A stretch of DNA of 25,362 bases from JBCDLI01 sp038745535 (GTDB lineage: Bacteria; Pseudomonadota; Alphaproteobacteria; Rhizobiales; Rhizobiaceae): NCBI GenBank assembly GCA_038745535.1, contig JBCDLI010000037.1:1-25362 (forward strand). Direction: 5' to 3'. Position numbers and translations under genes: made by a program. The notes beneath the pieces are model-generated. The model did not search any database. It saw nothing but the letters and a program-made list of their open reading frames with translations, and had not been told where the DNA came from. Of the stretch, positions 15,871-24,044 are shown in pieces; the first letter of the stretch is position 1; the number at the start of each line of letters is the position of its first letter.

Positions 15871-17958
15871 ATGCAGAAGAAAAAATCGCAGAATCTGAGA
15901 ACTTTTTTAGCCGTCACTGCGACGGCGACCGCAGCGCTATTTGCGTCGGAAGCAGTGGCCGCAGAGAGCCATGCCCTTGTTATCGGCGTGTCCCAATACC
16001 AGAACTTACCGAAGCAAGACTGGCTTAAGGGCCCGGCAAATGATGTCGTTCTGGTGCGCGACTTTTTGCAGACAAATCCGTCACGCGTTTTTGAACCTGA
16101 AAACATCACCGTCCTCGCAGACGGTGTTGAAAATGCGGAAGAACCGACGCTTCAAGCGATTAGAACTGCTTTCGCAGATCTGGCTGCCGCGGTGGACGCT
16201 CAGGACTTCGTCTACCTCCACTTTTCCGGTCACGGCTCTCAGGTTCCCGCGATCAATGCGGCGACCGAAATCGATGGCTTGGACGAAATTCTCATGCCTG
16301 CCGATTTTGTTCCAAAACGGGAAGAGGGCGGCTCTGTAGAAAATGCGCTGATCGACGATGAAATTGGTGAAATGATTGACGCAATCCGAGCAAAAGGCGC
16401 ACACGTGTGGGCTGTTTTTGATAGCTGTCATTCTGGAACTGTGACAAGGGCAACCAGCGCTAGCGATCCGCTTGATGCCGAGGTGTCGAGGCGAATTTCT
16501 CCGGCCTCTCTCGGGCTCTCCGAGGAGGAACTGGAGGCTGCAAGAATAACAACGCGCGGCACAGCGACGGTAGACCAACAACCATTCGTTGAAGCTTTGG
16601 CCAATGAGGCCGACGTTGAAACCGGAAGCTTGGTCGCGTTCTTTGCCGCGCAGACGACCCAAGAGACAGTGGAACTTCGGCAACCGGCGGGCGAGGTCCC
16701 TCGGCAGACACATGGCCTTTTCACATTTTCGCTTTTTGAAGCGCTGGCGCAAAATCCTTCACTGACATACCGCCAATTGGGTCAAGAGATCCTTCGCCAG
16801 TATTCAGTTGATGCGCGGGTTAATCCTATTCCGCTGTTTGAGGGTGATTTAGAAAACGGCGTGTTTGCGACCGAGCCTGCCGATGCGGTGACCCAATGGC
16901 AGATACAGCAGAAGAAAGGCGCACTGGAGATCGCAGCCGGACAATTGCATGGGCTCAATGTGGGTGACCGGTTGGGTCTTGTCCGAACTGCGACCCAAAA
17001 TGAGACAGATGAGAATGTTTCGCTGGTGGTATCAGAGGTTGAGCAACTAAGCGCGACTTTGACGGTCGAAAGCGATGCTTTTACTCCCATTGAAACAGGA
17101 TTTTTCGCACGGAAAATCGACAGGTCTGTTGATTATACGTTCACAATTGGATTGCCGGAAGTCGACGAGCGCACCCACGAGATCGATGCGATGCTAATTG
17201 CGCTGCAAGATGACGGGAAGAGTAATCTCCGCATCGAATTCGCCGAACCGGGAACGGACGCGGATATCCAACTTGTCGTCCGCGACGATGTACTTTGGTT
17301 TGTTGGGGCTGATGGCGTCATCCGCGAAGACGGTGCTGGCAAAACGCACTCGCTCAATCTGGTGGATAAATCGGTTCAAGAAGCGACCGCCCTACTTGCC
17401 GATACATTGCGCAAGATGGCGCGTGTTCGAAACGTGGTCGAACTGGCTGGGATTTATCGACCATCACAGCTTGGCCTCGCCGTCGGCTTTGAAGCGCACA
17501 GCACAGAGCGCAGTGAACCCATGCGTATCAGCAGTTCAAGCGTAACGCAGCTTGTGCCGGGAGACGTCGTGTTCATTAAAGCAGAGAACATCAACCGCGA
17601 TCCCGTGGACGTGAACATTCTCTATGTCGGCAGCGACTATTCTATCGGCCATCTTTATAAGGCCCGCATGAATCCAACTGACAAGCTTGATCTTGACCTC
17701 TTTGATGTCACGACTGAATCTTTTGGCCGTGAGCGCATTTTGACGATTGTAACACCAGCGCAAACGCCAACCGAAGACATGTCATGGTTGGAACAAGATA
17801 AGATTGAGCGAACCCGAGCTGCACCCAAAGGCGCGTTTGGCAAGCTTTTACAAGAAGCGGCTTTCGATGACATGACGACCCGCGGCGCAAGCCGTCGAGC
17901 CGGAGCTGGCGGCGGCATCGCGCAGTTTCTCGTTGATGTGGTGCCGACGCTCAATTGA
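15871..17958 (+). CDS. Exported caspase-family (C14) protease
   Basis: The 695-aa protein opens with a signal peptide (MQKKKSQNLRTFLAVTATAT… cleavage likely after AVA, residue 30). The p20-like caspase domain spans ~34-290: HALVIGVSQYQNLP, YLHFSGHGSQ with catalytic H121, and VWAVFDSCHSG with catalytic C186. This is the bacterial metacaspase/orthocaspase pattern; enzymes of that group usually cut after Arg or Lys. The C-terminal ~400 residues contain a part near 500-600 (SVTQLVPGDVVFIKAENINR, YVGSDYSIGHLY) that resembles DUF4384, often found with caspase domains. It is first in a tight plus-strand operon; the trypsin-fold gene starts 29 bp after its stop. Location should be periplasmic or secreted. 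Confidence 0.85.
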   Translation: MQKKKSQNLRTFLAVTATATAALFASEAVAAESHALVIGVSQYQNLPKQDWLKGPANDVVLVRDFLQTNPSRVFEPENITVLADGVENAEEPTLQAIRTAFADLAAAVDAQDFVYLHFSGHGSQVPAINAATEIDGLDEILMPADFVPKREEGGSVENALIDDEIGEMIDAIRAKGAHVWAVFDSCHSGTVTRATSASDPLDAEVSRRISPASLGLSEEELEAARITTRGTATVDQQPFVEALANEADVETGSLVAFFAAQTTQETVELRQPAGEVPRQTHGLFTFSLFEALAQNPSLTYRQLGQEILRQYSVDARVNPIPLFEGDLENGVFATEPADAVTQWQIQQKKGALEIAAGQLHGLNVGDRLGLVRTATQNETDENVSLVVSEVEQLSATLTVESDAFTPIETGFFARKIDRSVDYTFTIGLPEVDERTHEIDAMLIALQDDGKSNLRIEFAEPGTDADIQLVVRDDVLWFVGADGVIREDGAGKTHSLNLVDKSVQEATALLADTLRKMARVRNVVELAGIYRPSQLGLAVGFEAHSTERSEPMRISSSSVTQLVPGDVVFIKAENINRDPVDVNILYVGSDYSIGHLYKARMNPTDKLDLDLFDVTTESFGRERILTIVTPAQTPTEDMSWLEQDKIERTRAAPKGAFGKLLQEAAFDDMTTRGASRRAGAGGGIAQFLVDVVPTLN

Positions 17959-17987
17959 TTGAAAACGTAAGATTTTGGGGAAGCGAT

Positions 17988-19043
17988 ATGAGTTTTTTGA
18001 GAAGGCTGAGCGCGACGACTGCGGCTGTTTTGATCGCCGGGGCCGCTTTTGCAGGCGACAAACTAGGCGATATCGACCCTGACACTGTGACACCGTTCCA
18101 ATTCCCGCGGACGCTGGCTGACAGTGATGTCAAGCGTACATTTTTGGAAACCGTCGATGAAGACGAAGAAAAAAGCCGTGTGTTGAACGGCAATGTTGCC
18201 GATGCCGGCGAATATCCGTTTCAAGTCGCACTCATGGGGCAGGCCACGCCGACGGTGATTTCTCATTTCTGCGGGGGATCCATGATCCAGCCCGATTGGG
18301 TGCTGACAGCCGCTCACTGCATTGTTGAGGAGCGCGACGACGGCTATTTCATCACCGATCCCAAAACGATCTTCGGTCTGGTCGGAACAAATTCGCTGCA
18401 GGAGGGCGGAGACGTTATCCCGGTCGAACAAATTATCGTTCACCCGAATTACAATCCGACGACCTTTGACAGCGACATTGCACTTTTGAAGCTCACGCGA
18501 CGCCCAACAGTGCCTTATGAGGTCATCAAGTTCCCGACAGAAGAGTACGCGGACATACTCGAAGAGCCGGGCGCCCAATCCATAGTTACCGGTTGGGGGC
18601 GCACCGAAACCGGTAAGGGCTCTCCTATTCTTCTTGAGGGGGTGATCGAAGTTCTGCCGCGCAATGTCTGCAATGAGGTTCTTATGGGCCCTGTGCGGGA
18701 GGCAGCTGCGAAAGCGTTTTCCGTTGCGGTCAAGACGCTCGGCGTTTCTGGTGACGCTGCAAACCGTGCCTGGGCAGAGATGACTGCTTCCGTCGAGGAG
18801 CCGGTCAACGCCAACATGCTCTGCGCTGGAACCCCGCTTGGTCCGCGTGGCGCATGCGATGGCGACAGCGGCGGTCCTTTGATGCTGCGTCAACGCGATG
18901 GTTCACTCATACAGGCGGGCGTGGTGAGCTTTGGGCTGAGCTCGCAGGAGGGTCCGGGCTGCAAGCGCACCGCAAAATTCTCCATGTACACCCGCATCGG
19001 CAACTACGCCGACTGGGTACTGACCGAACTCGGCTATAAGTGA
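17988..19043 (+). CDS. Exported trypsin-fold (S1) serine protease with zymogen-like propeptide
   Basis: ATG 17988 is preferred over 17955 because GGGGAAG lies just upstream and it begins a clean signal peptide (MSFLRRLSATTAAVLIAGAA, cut after AFA). The protein is 351 aa. Catalytic residues are H110 (VLTAAHC), D163 (DSDIALLKL) and S294 (CDGDSGGPL). The segment DEDEEKSR/VLNG places an Arg64-Val65 bond where trypsinogens carry their activation bond, after an acidic stretch like the DDDDK of trypsinogen. The position six residues before the catalytic Ser region that sets trypsin specificity (chymotrypsin 189) is Gly288, not Asp, so Arg/Lys specificity, and with it self-activation, is unlikely. 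An insertion near 228-279 lies between two cysteines. It is second in the operon; the next gene starts 21 bp on. Confidence 0.88.
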   Translation: MSFLRRLSATTAAVLIAGAAFAGDKLGDIDPDTVTPFQFPRTLADSDVKRTFLETVDEDEEKSRVLNGNVADAGEYPFQVALMGQATPTVISHFCGGSMIQPDWVLTAAHCIVEERDDGYFITDPKTIFGLVGTNSLQEGGDVIPVEQIIVHPNYNPTTFDSDIALLKLTRRPTVPYEVIKFPTEEYADILEEPGAQSIVTGWGRTETGKGSPILLEGVIEVLPRNVCNEVLMGPVREAAAKAFSVAVKTLGVSGDAANRAWAEMTASVEEPVNANMLCAGTPLGPRGACDGDSGGPLMLRQRDGSLIQAGVVSFGLSSQEGPGCKRTAKFSMYTRIGNYADWVLTELGYK

Positions 19044-19064
19044 TTTTCACGAGTGTCGTAGGTC

Positions 19065-19967
19065 ATGGCTAGGTTCGCAAAATGGTTCATATCGGTCATC
19101 GCACTGATCGTCTTGGCTGCGCTCTGGACGGCCGGTAACCCGCCTGCGAAATCAATCTTCTGGTCTAAGATCGACGTTGAAGTCACAGGACACCGAAGTG
19201 AGGCGTTTGAAACAGGCTTCGGGCCGATCGAGCGGACAGTCGTGCTGACGCGGCTTTCGCCGGGCATCGTCGAAGGACCCGTGCTTTTGGCTCATCCAGA
19301 AAGCGCAGACGCTGAGACCGTGATCAACCGCTACCCCGTTGGCGCCACCATTCAGGTTCGTGCCCGTCCCGACGGGGAAATCGCCTATGAGCCTTCCAAC
19401 AGCCCGACGCTGCTTTATCCGGCCCTGATCGCGAGCTTCTTTTTCGGTTTGATCACAGCCTATTTCGTTTCTGGTTGGCTGCAGTCAGCAGGGGTGCTGG
19501 CACCGCGAAGTCGCACGCCCATTGTTGTAGGACTTGCACTCTTTGCGTTTGGGGCGGTGCCGTGGTTCCTGACAATCTTCGCTTGGAATTTTGGTGAGCC
19601 GCCTCCGCGCTCAATCCTATGGCCACGCGAAACCGTCGAGGTCGTCTCGTCCAATGCGCGAGTTTTTAACGTCGGTAACGGAACGCAGGCAGCTTACGTA
19701 GAAGTGGATGTTCGCGAGCAAAACACGGCCAATCTGGCGGCTCAGCCGATGCGCGGTGTCACCTACTCGTCGGTCGCTATCTCCGATGCTCGCGAGATGA
19801 CGCGGGAGCAGTTCGCGCCCGGCACGAAAGCACAGGCCATGCGCTCGCCCGAAGGTATTCTCTATCTCGTGCGCTGGCGTTTTTCCGATGTCGTTGTGCT
19901 CATCTTTGCCGGCATCACAGGCATTTTCAGCTACTTCATCATCATCGCGGGAAGGAACCTTCTATGA
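19065..19967 (+). CDS. DUF3592-like membrane protein with duplicated domain
   Basis: The 300-aa protein has four predicted membrane helices, at about 6-24, 107-130, 144-166 and 275-297. Between helices 1-2 and 3-4 lie two related extracytoplasmic domains that open alike (GNPPAKSIFWSKIDVEV and GEPPPRSILWPRETVEV). Each ends with an 'R…G' segment before the next helix (QVRARPDGEIAYEPSN and AQAMRSPEGILYLVRW). This helix-domain-helix plan is that of DUF3592 proteins, of unknown function. Its stop overlaps the start of the CHAT gene as ATGA, so the two are translationally coupled. A role in anchoring or regulating the exported proteases is a guess from position. Confidence 0.7.
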   Translation: MARFAKWFISVIALIVLAALWTAGNPPAKSIFWSKIDVEVTGHRSEAFETGFGPIERTVVLTRLSPGIVEGPVLLAHPESADAETVINRYPVGATIQVRARPDGEIAYEPSNSPTLLYPALIASFFFGLITAYFVSGWLQSAGVLAPRSRTPIVVGLALFAFGAVPWFLTIFAWNFGEPPPRSILWPRETVEVVSSNARVFNVGNGTQAAYVEVDVREQNTANLAAQPMRGVTYSSVAISDAREMTREQFAPGTKAQAMRSPEGILYLVRWRFSDVVVLIFAGITGIFSYFIIIAGRNLL

Positions 19968-20563
19968 AAGTGGCCACAAGCCTTCTGCAATCGAAATGGC
20001 TGCGCTGTGTTCTGGTGCTCGCCGCGATCTGGCTTGTGTTTAGCCTGAATGCAGAAGCCGATGAGCGCGCTCAGCAATGGCCGGAACTGACCGAGGAAGT
20101 CATCGCAAAGGCCGAGGCTGGTGATCCGTATCACGCCTACGTCTATGTCGTTTACTTGATGAATAGCGCGGGCGCGGCCGACTACGAGAAGGCGCTCGAA
20201 ATCCTCCCCTATATGCGCGAGGGCTACGCAACCGGCAATGAGGTCGATGAGATGACCCACGCGTGGGGACATGTTCTCACGGGTCGCGCACACACCCAGC
20301 TATCCCAGTTTTCAGCCGCGCTAAGATCTTTTGAAACCGCTGACAGTATTTACAGCAATTATCCTGCAAATCAGATCGCGCGCACAGAGCGCGCTCGTAT
20401 CGCGCAGGACATCGGAATGACGCTGCAACAGCTTTCTCGCTACGAAGACAGCCTTCCGCTGTTCCAACGCGCTAGAAACGCTTTTATTGAACTGGAAGGC
20501 AAGGACAGCTCTCAGATACCCGACACCCATTTGAACGAGGGCATCTCGCTGGAAGGCATGTAG
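19964..20563 (+). CDS. TPR-CHAT protease, N-terminal part before an in-frame amber stop
   Basis: The 199 codons start at an ATGA overlap with the previous gene. A signal peptide (KWLRCVLVLAAIWLVFSLNA, cut near AEA) precedes TPR-like helical repeats (…FSAALRSFETADSIY…, …RYEDSLPLFQRARNAFIELE…). A TAG at 20561-20563 ends it in the middle of a TPR unit. The same frame continues with RYEDSILSYRAAMFGYETHL, so the stop breaks what would be an ~872-aa protein. A single C-to-T change of a CAG codon would be enough. It could be a real inactivating mutation, a sequencing error or a site read through at low level. This part alone has no catalytic residues. Confidence 0.75.
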   Translation: MKVATSLLQSKWLRCVLVLAAIWLVFSLNAEADERAQQWPELTEEVIAKAEAGDPYHAYVYVVYLMNSAGAADYEKALEILPYMREGYATGNEVDEMTHAWGHVLTGRAHTQLSQFSAALRSFETADSIYSNYPANQIARTERARIAQDIGMTLQQLSRYEDSLPLFQRARNAFIELEGKDSSQIPDTHLNEGISLEGM

Positions 20564-20599
20564 CGATACGAGGATTCGATCCTATCCTATCGCGCTGCG

Positions 20600-22582
20600 A
20601 TGTTCGGTTACGAAACCCATCTGGGCAAGGGCAGTGCACCGGTTGGATATGCGATCAATAATATCGCGTGGGTCTACCGCCGACAGAATGATTTCGCGAC
20701 CTCTGAAGACTGGTTTCTACGTGCCTTGCCGATCATCGAGAAGCACGAAGGGGCACAATCGCCAAATGCAACCAAGGTCCGTATAAATCTCGGCATTGTC
20801 ACGCTCGAACAGGATCGGCCTGATGACGCGATCCGGTGGACCATGCGGGCGATGCCTTTCATGATCAGCAATCGTGCATCGACCTATTCAGATCAACGCT
20901 GGGCCTTCGAAACGCTGTCGCAGGCGATGCGTAAGAAAGGTGACATCGACAAGGCGATTGCGTTTGGAAAGCTCGCTGTCAATGCCCAGCAAGCCATCCG
21001 TGCCAACAATGCAGATCTGGAAAAGGGCGAAACAAAAGACCTCCGCGCAGAGTGGGCGCGTCTATATGAAAGTCTCGCGTCACTTCTGATCGAGCAAGGC
21101 CGTATCACAGAAGCGCAAGCTGTCCTGAACATGGAAAAAGAGGAGGAGGTCTATAACTTCCTGCGCCGTGATGCCTCCGCCGACATTACCAAGACATCAG
21201 CACTTCTTAACGATACGGAAGTCCAAACCAGCGAACGGTTAGAAAGCGCCGTCGCGCTTCCCGTCGCCGCTTCGCAGAAGCTCTTCGAATTAACAAGTCT
21301 TGTTGAGACCGATACCGCGACTGACGCCGACATCGAGCAGTTTTTCGAACTTCAGGAAGTGTTGGAGACCGCAAATCGGGAATTTGATGCGCGCGTCGAA
21401 GCATTCCTCCAGGAGGTCACCGCAGACGATGAGGATCACGCCTTCTCGTCTCAACTGGAAAATGTTGGCAGTCAGCAAACCAATCTGCTGGCTTACGATC
21501 GCCCGACCGCGCTTTTGCAGGTCGCAGCGCTTCCGGACAAAACGCACCTGTTTTTGACCCTGCCAGACCTCAGCTTCTATTTCGAAGTCGCGAAAGATCG
21601 GGCAGAATTATCGAAGCTTATTGTCGACACATTGCAGGCAATTGACGGACGTGCGCCGACCATCAATGCGAATCTTAAAGAGCTTTACGACGTTGTCTTC
21701 GCGCCTGCGCATGACGCATTAAAGGAGGCCGAGATTGAAGTCGTGATGCTCAATCTCAATGGTGTGCTTCGTTATGTGCCGTTCGCTGCACTTTACGATG
21801 GCGAGCGCTATCTCGTCGAAGACTTCGCCTTTTCCCTCTATTCGCCTGCTTATGCCACGCAATTTAACACCGGTGCGCGGGAAGTAACGAAGACCGCCGG
21901 TTTTGGCGTTACGCGAGAACATCCCGGATTTGATCCGCTTCCCGGTGTTGGTCTCGAACTGGAAACAATCTTTGCTGGCGAAGATGCGGATGGAATTCTC
22001 GCTGGTCCGACAGTTCTAGACGATGAGTTTGACGTTAAACAATTGAAGCTCACGTTGATAAAGCGCCCAGAAATTCTGCACATCGCTAGCCATTTCCATC
22101 TACAGCCGGGTCGCGAGGATGACTCGTTTCTGCTCATGGGAGACGGCAGTCGCCTTAAACTCTCTGACATCCGCACGACCAAAGCGCTGAGCTTCCGCGG
22201 CATTGACCTCGTCACGCTTTCAGCGTGTCAGACCGCACTTGGCAGTCACGATGGCTCCGAGATTGAGGGGTTTGCCGCTGCCGCACAATCCAATGGCGCG
22301 CGTTCCGTCATGGCGACGCTCTGGCCCGTGGCAGATGACGCAACGCCCGAGTTGATGCGTGATTTCTACGACGGAATGTTCAACGCAAATCGCACGAAAG
22401 CCGACGCGTTGCGCGATGCACAATTGGCCATGCTTCATAGCGTCGAACGGACAGAGGCCGTGAAAGTCGCCGCGCGTGGCGCATCGTCGAGGCAGAAGAA
22501 GAAGGCGGAAGCCGAAAGCTTCGCCGGTTTCAGCCACCCGTATTTCTGGTCGCCTTTTGTGCTTATGGGCAACTGGCTCTGA
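20600..22582 (+). CDS. TPR-CHAT protease, C-terminal catalytic part
   Basis: The frame is open from just after the amber stop (20564); ATG 20600 is the first start. It encodes 660 aa: further TPR units (DFATSEDWFLRALPIIEKHE, RPDDAIRWTMRAM, DIDKAIAFGKLAV), a charged helical stretch (~180-290), then a CHAT domain (~310-660). Catalytic residues are H498 in LHIASHFHL and C543 in LVTLSACQTALG; WPVADDATPELMRDFYDGM and FSHPYFWSPFVLMGNW are also typical. CHAT proteases are caspase relatives, often joined to TPR sensors. Without the first part there is no signal peptide, so a product started here would stay in the cytoplasm. The stop codon is 2 bp from the stop of the opposing patatin gene. Confidence 0.85.
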   Translation: MFGYETHLGKGSAPVGYAINNIAWVYRRQNDFATSEDWFLRALPIIEKHEGAQSPNATKVRINLGIVTLEQDRPDDAIRWTMRAMPFMISNRASTYSDQRWAFETLSQAMRKKGDIDKAIAFGKLAVNAQQAIRANNADLEKGETKDLRAEWARLYESLASLLIEQGRITEAQAVLNMEKEEEVYNFLRRDASADITKTSALLNDTEVQTSERLESAVALPVAASQKLFELTSLVETDTATDADIEQFFELQEVLETANREFDARVEAFLQEVTADDEDHAFSSQLENVGSQQTNLLAYDRPTALLQVAALPDKTHLFLTLPDLSFYFEVAKDRAELSKLIVDTLQAIDGRAPTINANLKELYDVVFAPAHDALKEAEIEVVMLNLNGVLRYVPFAALYDGERYLVEDFAFSLYSPAYATQFNTGAREVTKTAGFGVTREHPGFDPLPGVGLELETIFAGEDADGILAGPTVLDDEFDVKQLKLTLIKRPEILHIASHFHLQPGREDDSFLLMGDGSRLKLSDIRTTKALSFRGIDLVTLSACQTALGSHDGSEIEGFAAAAQSNGARSVMATLWPVADDATPELMRDFYDGMFNANRTKADALRDAQLAMLHSVERTEAVKVAARGASSRQKKKAEAESFAGFSHPYFWSPFVLMGNWL

Positions 22583-22584
22583 GG

Positions 22585-24039
22585 TCAGTCATCGGGCTCA
22601 ATGAAGCGTCGATTGCCAGCTGAAATGCCACCAGCGTGCGACAGGAACGATCGGATGGTCGGGTTGATCGCAGCGGCACGACGCCCGGCGTTCACGGTTA
22701 GGTCGACCTCGTCAGGCTCCAATTTCAGTCGTGTGGGAACCGCATCAAGCGCCAGCTGCGTTTGGCGATCAAGCTGATCAAATCTGATTTCGCCGACAAA
22801 CAGCTTCAGCGCCTTGCAGTTGAAGTTCGACGGGTCGCGCCCGTATTCGCGAATTTGTGCGCGGCTAAGCGAGCAACGGAAATCAATCAGCGCCTGCTGC
22901 CACCGCTCCATGCCAAGACGAAAGCTGTTAAATCCTTCGCGCATGGCCGACACGGTTGCGGTATCGGTTACGGCCATCACGAGTTCAAAACCGCTCGGCC
23001 CCCGCACCTCGTTTGCCCAATCCGCATTGTTGCCACGACCGGAGTTCACCACGATGAACATCATGCGGTCGAGCCGCACGGCATTGTCAGGGCTTAATGG
23101 ACCAAACGGCGTTTGTGACCGGGCGCGGGCAATGGCCAAGCTTGTCAGACCGAAATTATCGGTGATGCCGCCGTCGAGCAGCTTCACAAAGCGCATCTTT
23201 TCGGGATCGCGATAGTTCTCAATCGCATCGGCATAGGCACGAAGCGTGGCGCTTGCTTCGGTGTTAAACGCCGCAGTCGTCAACCAGTTCGGTCGATCAT
23301 AGCGGCAGCGCGGTCCGTGTGCTTCCAGCACGATCGGACTGAAAACGACAGGCACCGCTGCGGAAGCAGCTACAGCCTCGGCGATCGGCAGCGCATCCAG
23401 ATCGCTGCACAGCGCGCGGAAAGTCTCCTGCTCAAAAGTGAACGGTAGCCGGTTGAAAATATCAGCCGCCGAAATCCAAGTCGTTATCTGCCCATTGCGG
23501 TTCAGATCACCAAAAGTTGCGCCCTTGAACAGGTTCTCGTCCACCCAGCGACCGAAGCTGTTGCGGTCGTTCACACCGCCCGAAGCAACACGCAGCAAAT
23601 TGGTCGGGCGGATAGCGGATGTGCGCAAATAGGCTTCGGCATCACGATCCAGAAAGGCACTTCTGTAGTCGGTAAATGCCGATTTGCCCTTTAGGCCGAA
23701 ATAGGCCGCCGTAACCGAGCCCCCTGAGACGCCAGACATGTACCGGATGTTGTCAAAAAGAGTTCGGTCGGCGCCCGCCATTTCGGTCGCCTGCAAATGC
23801 TGTAAAACGCCATAGGAAAACGCCGCTGCGCGTGTTCCACCGCCGGAGAAGGCGATGCCAATCAATGAGGCATCAGCTTCGGGTATGTCAGTCGGTGAAA
23901 TTATCGTTTCGGAAGGGGCGGGGACCGCAGTCGCAAGAGCGTTTAAAGGTTCATTAACGCTTACACATCCTGCGACGATGCACGCGAGAAACGCATTACT
24001 AATTCCACGAAGACACGATCTCAAGGTGACGGCACCCAC
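22585..24039 (-). CDS. Patatin-like phospholipase lipoprotein
   Basis: The 484-aa protein starts at GTG 24039 (TTG 24024 is an alternative). A signal segment ends in a lipobox (IVAGC) with lipidated C25, then VS, favouring the outer membrane. The patatin domain has the oxyanion loop GGGTR (66-70), the nucleophile S105 in GVSGGS, and D289 in LLDGGITDNFGL, so the Ser-Asp dyad is complete. Patatins are acyl hydrolases acting on phospholipids. Its start lies 5 bp from the stop of the histidine kinase gene, on the same strand, so the two probably share a transcript. It converges on the CHAT gene with 2 bp between stops, leaving no room for a separate terminator. Confidence 0.88.
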   Translation of the reverse strand: MGAVTLRSCLRGISNAFLACIVAGCVSVNEPLNALATAVPAPSETIISPTDIPEADASLIGIAFSGGGTRAAAFSYGVLQHLQATEMAGADRTLFDNIRYMSGVSGGSVTAAYFGLKGKSAFTDYRSAFLDRDAEAYLRTSAIRPTNLLRVASGGVNDRNSFGRWVDENLFKGATFGDLNRNGQITTWISAADIFNRLPFTFEQETFRALCSDLDALPIAEAVAASAAVPVVFSPIVLEAHGPRCRYDRPNWLTTAAFNTEASATLRAYADAIENYRDPEKMRFVKLLDGGITDNFGLTSLAIARARSQTPFGPLSPDNAVRLDRMMFIVVNSGRGNNADWANEVRGPSGFELVMAVTDTATVSAMREGFNSFRLGMERWQQALIDFRCSLSRAQIREYGRDPSNFNCKALKLFVGEIRFDQLDRQTQLALDAVPTRLKLEPDEVDLTVNAGRRAAAINPTIRSFLSHAGGISAGNRRFIEPDD

Positions 24040-24044
24040 TTGTA

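Noticed and set aside
18063..18893. 276-codon minus-strand frame opposite the S1 protease gene
   Set aside because: The plus strand has the full His-Asp-Ser triad and a signal peptide; the minus frame shows no recognisable domain.
15871..22582. Bacterial gasdermin system
   Set aside because: Caspase, trypsin and CHAT proteases are typical gasdermin partners, but no gasdermin-like gene is seen and these proteases carry signal peptides.
22814..23215. Plus-strand frames inside the patatin gene
   Set aside because: They are shadows; the minus-strand frame has a lipobox and a full patatin Ser-Asp dyad.
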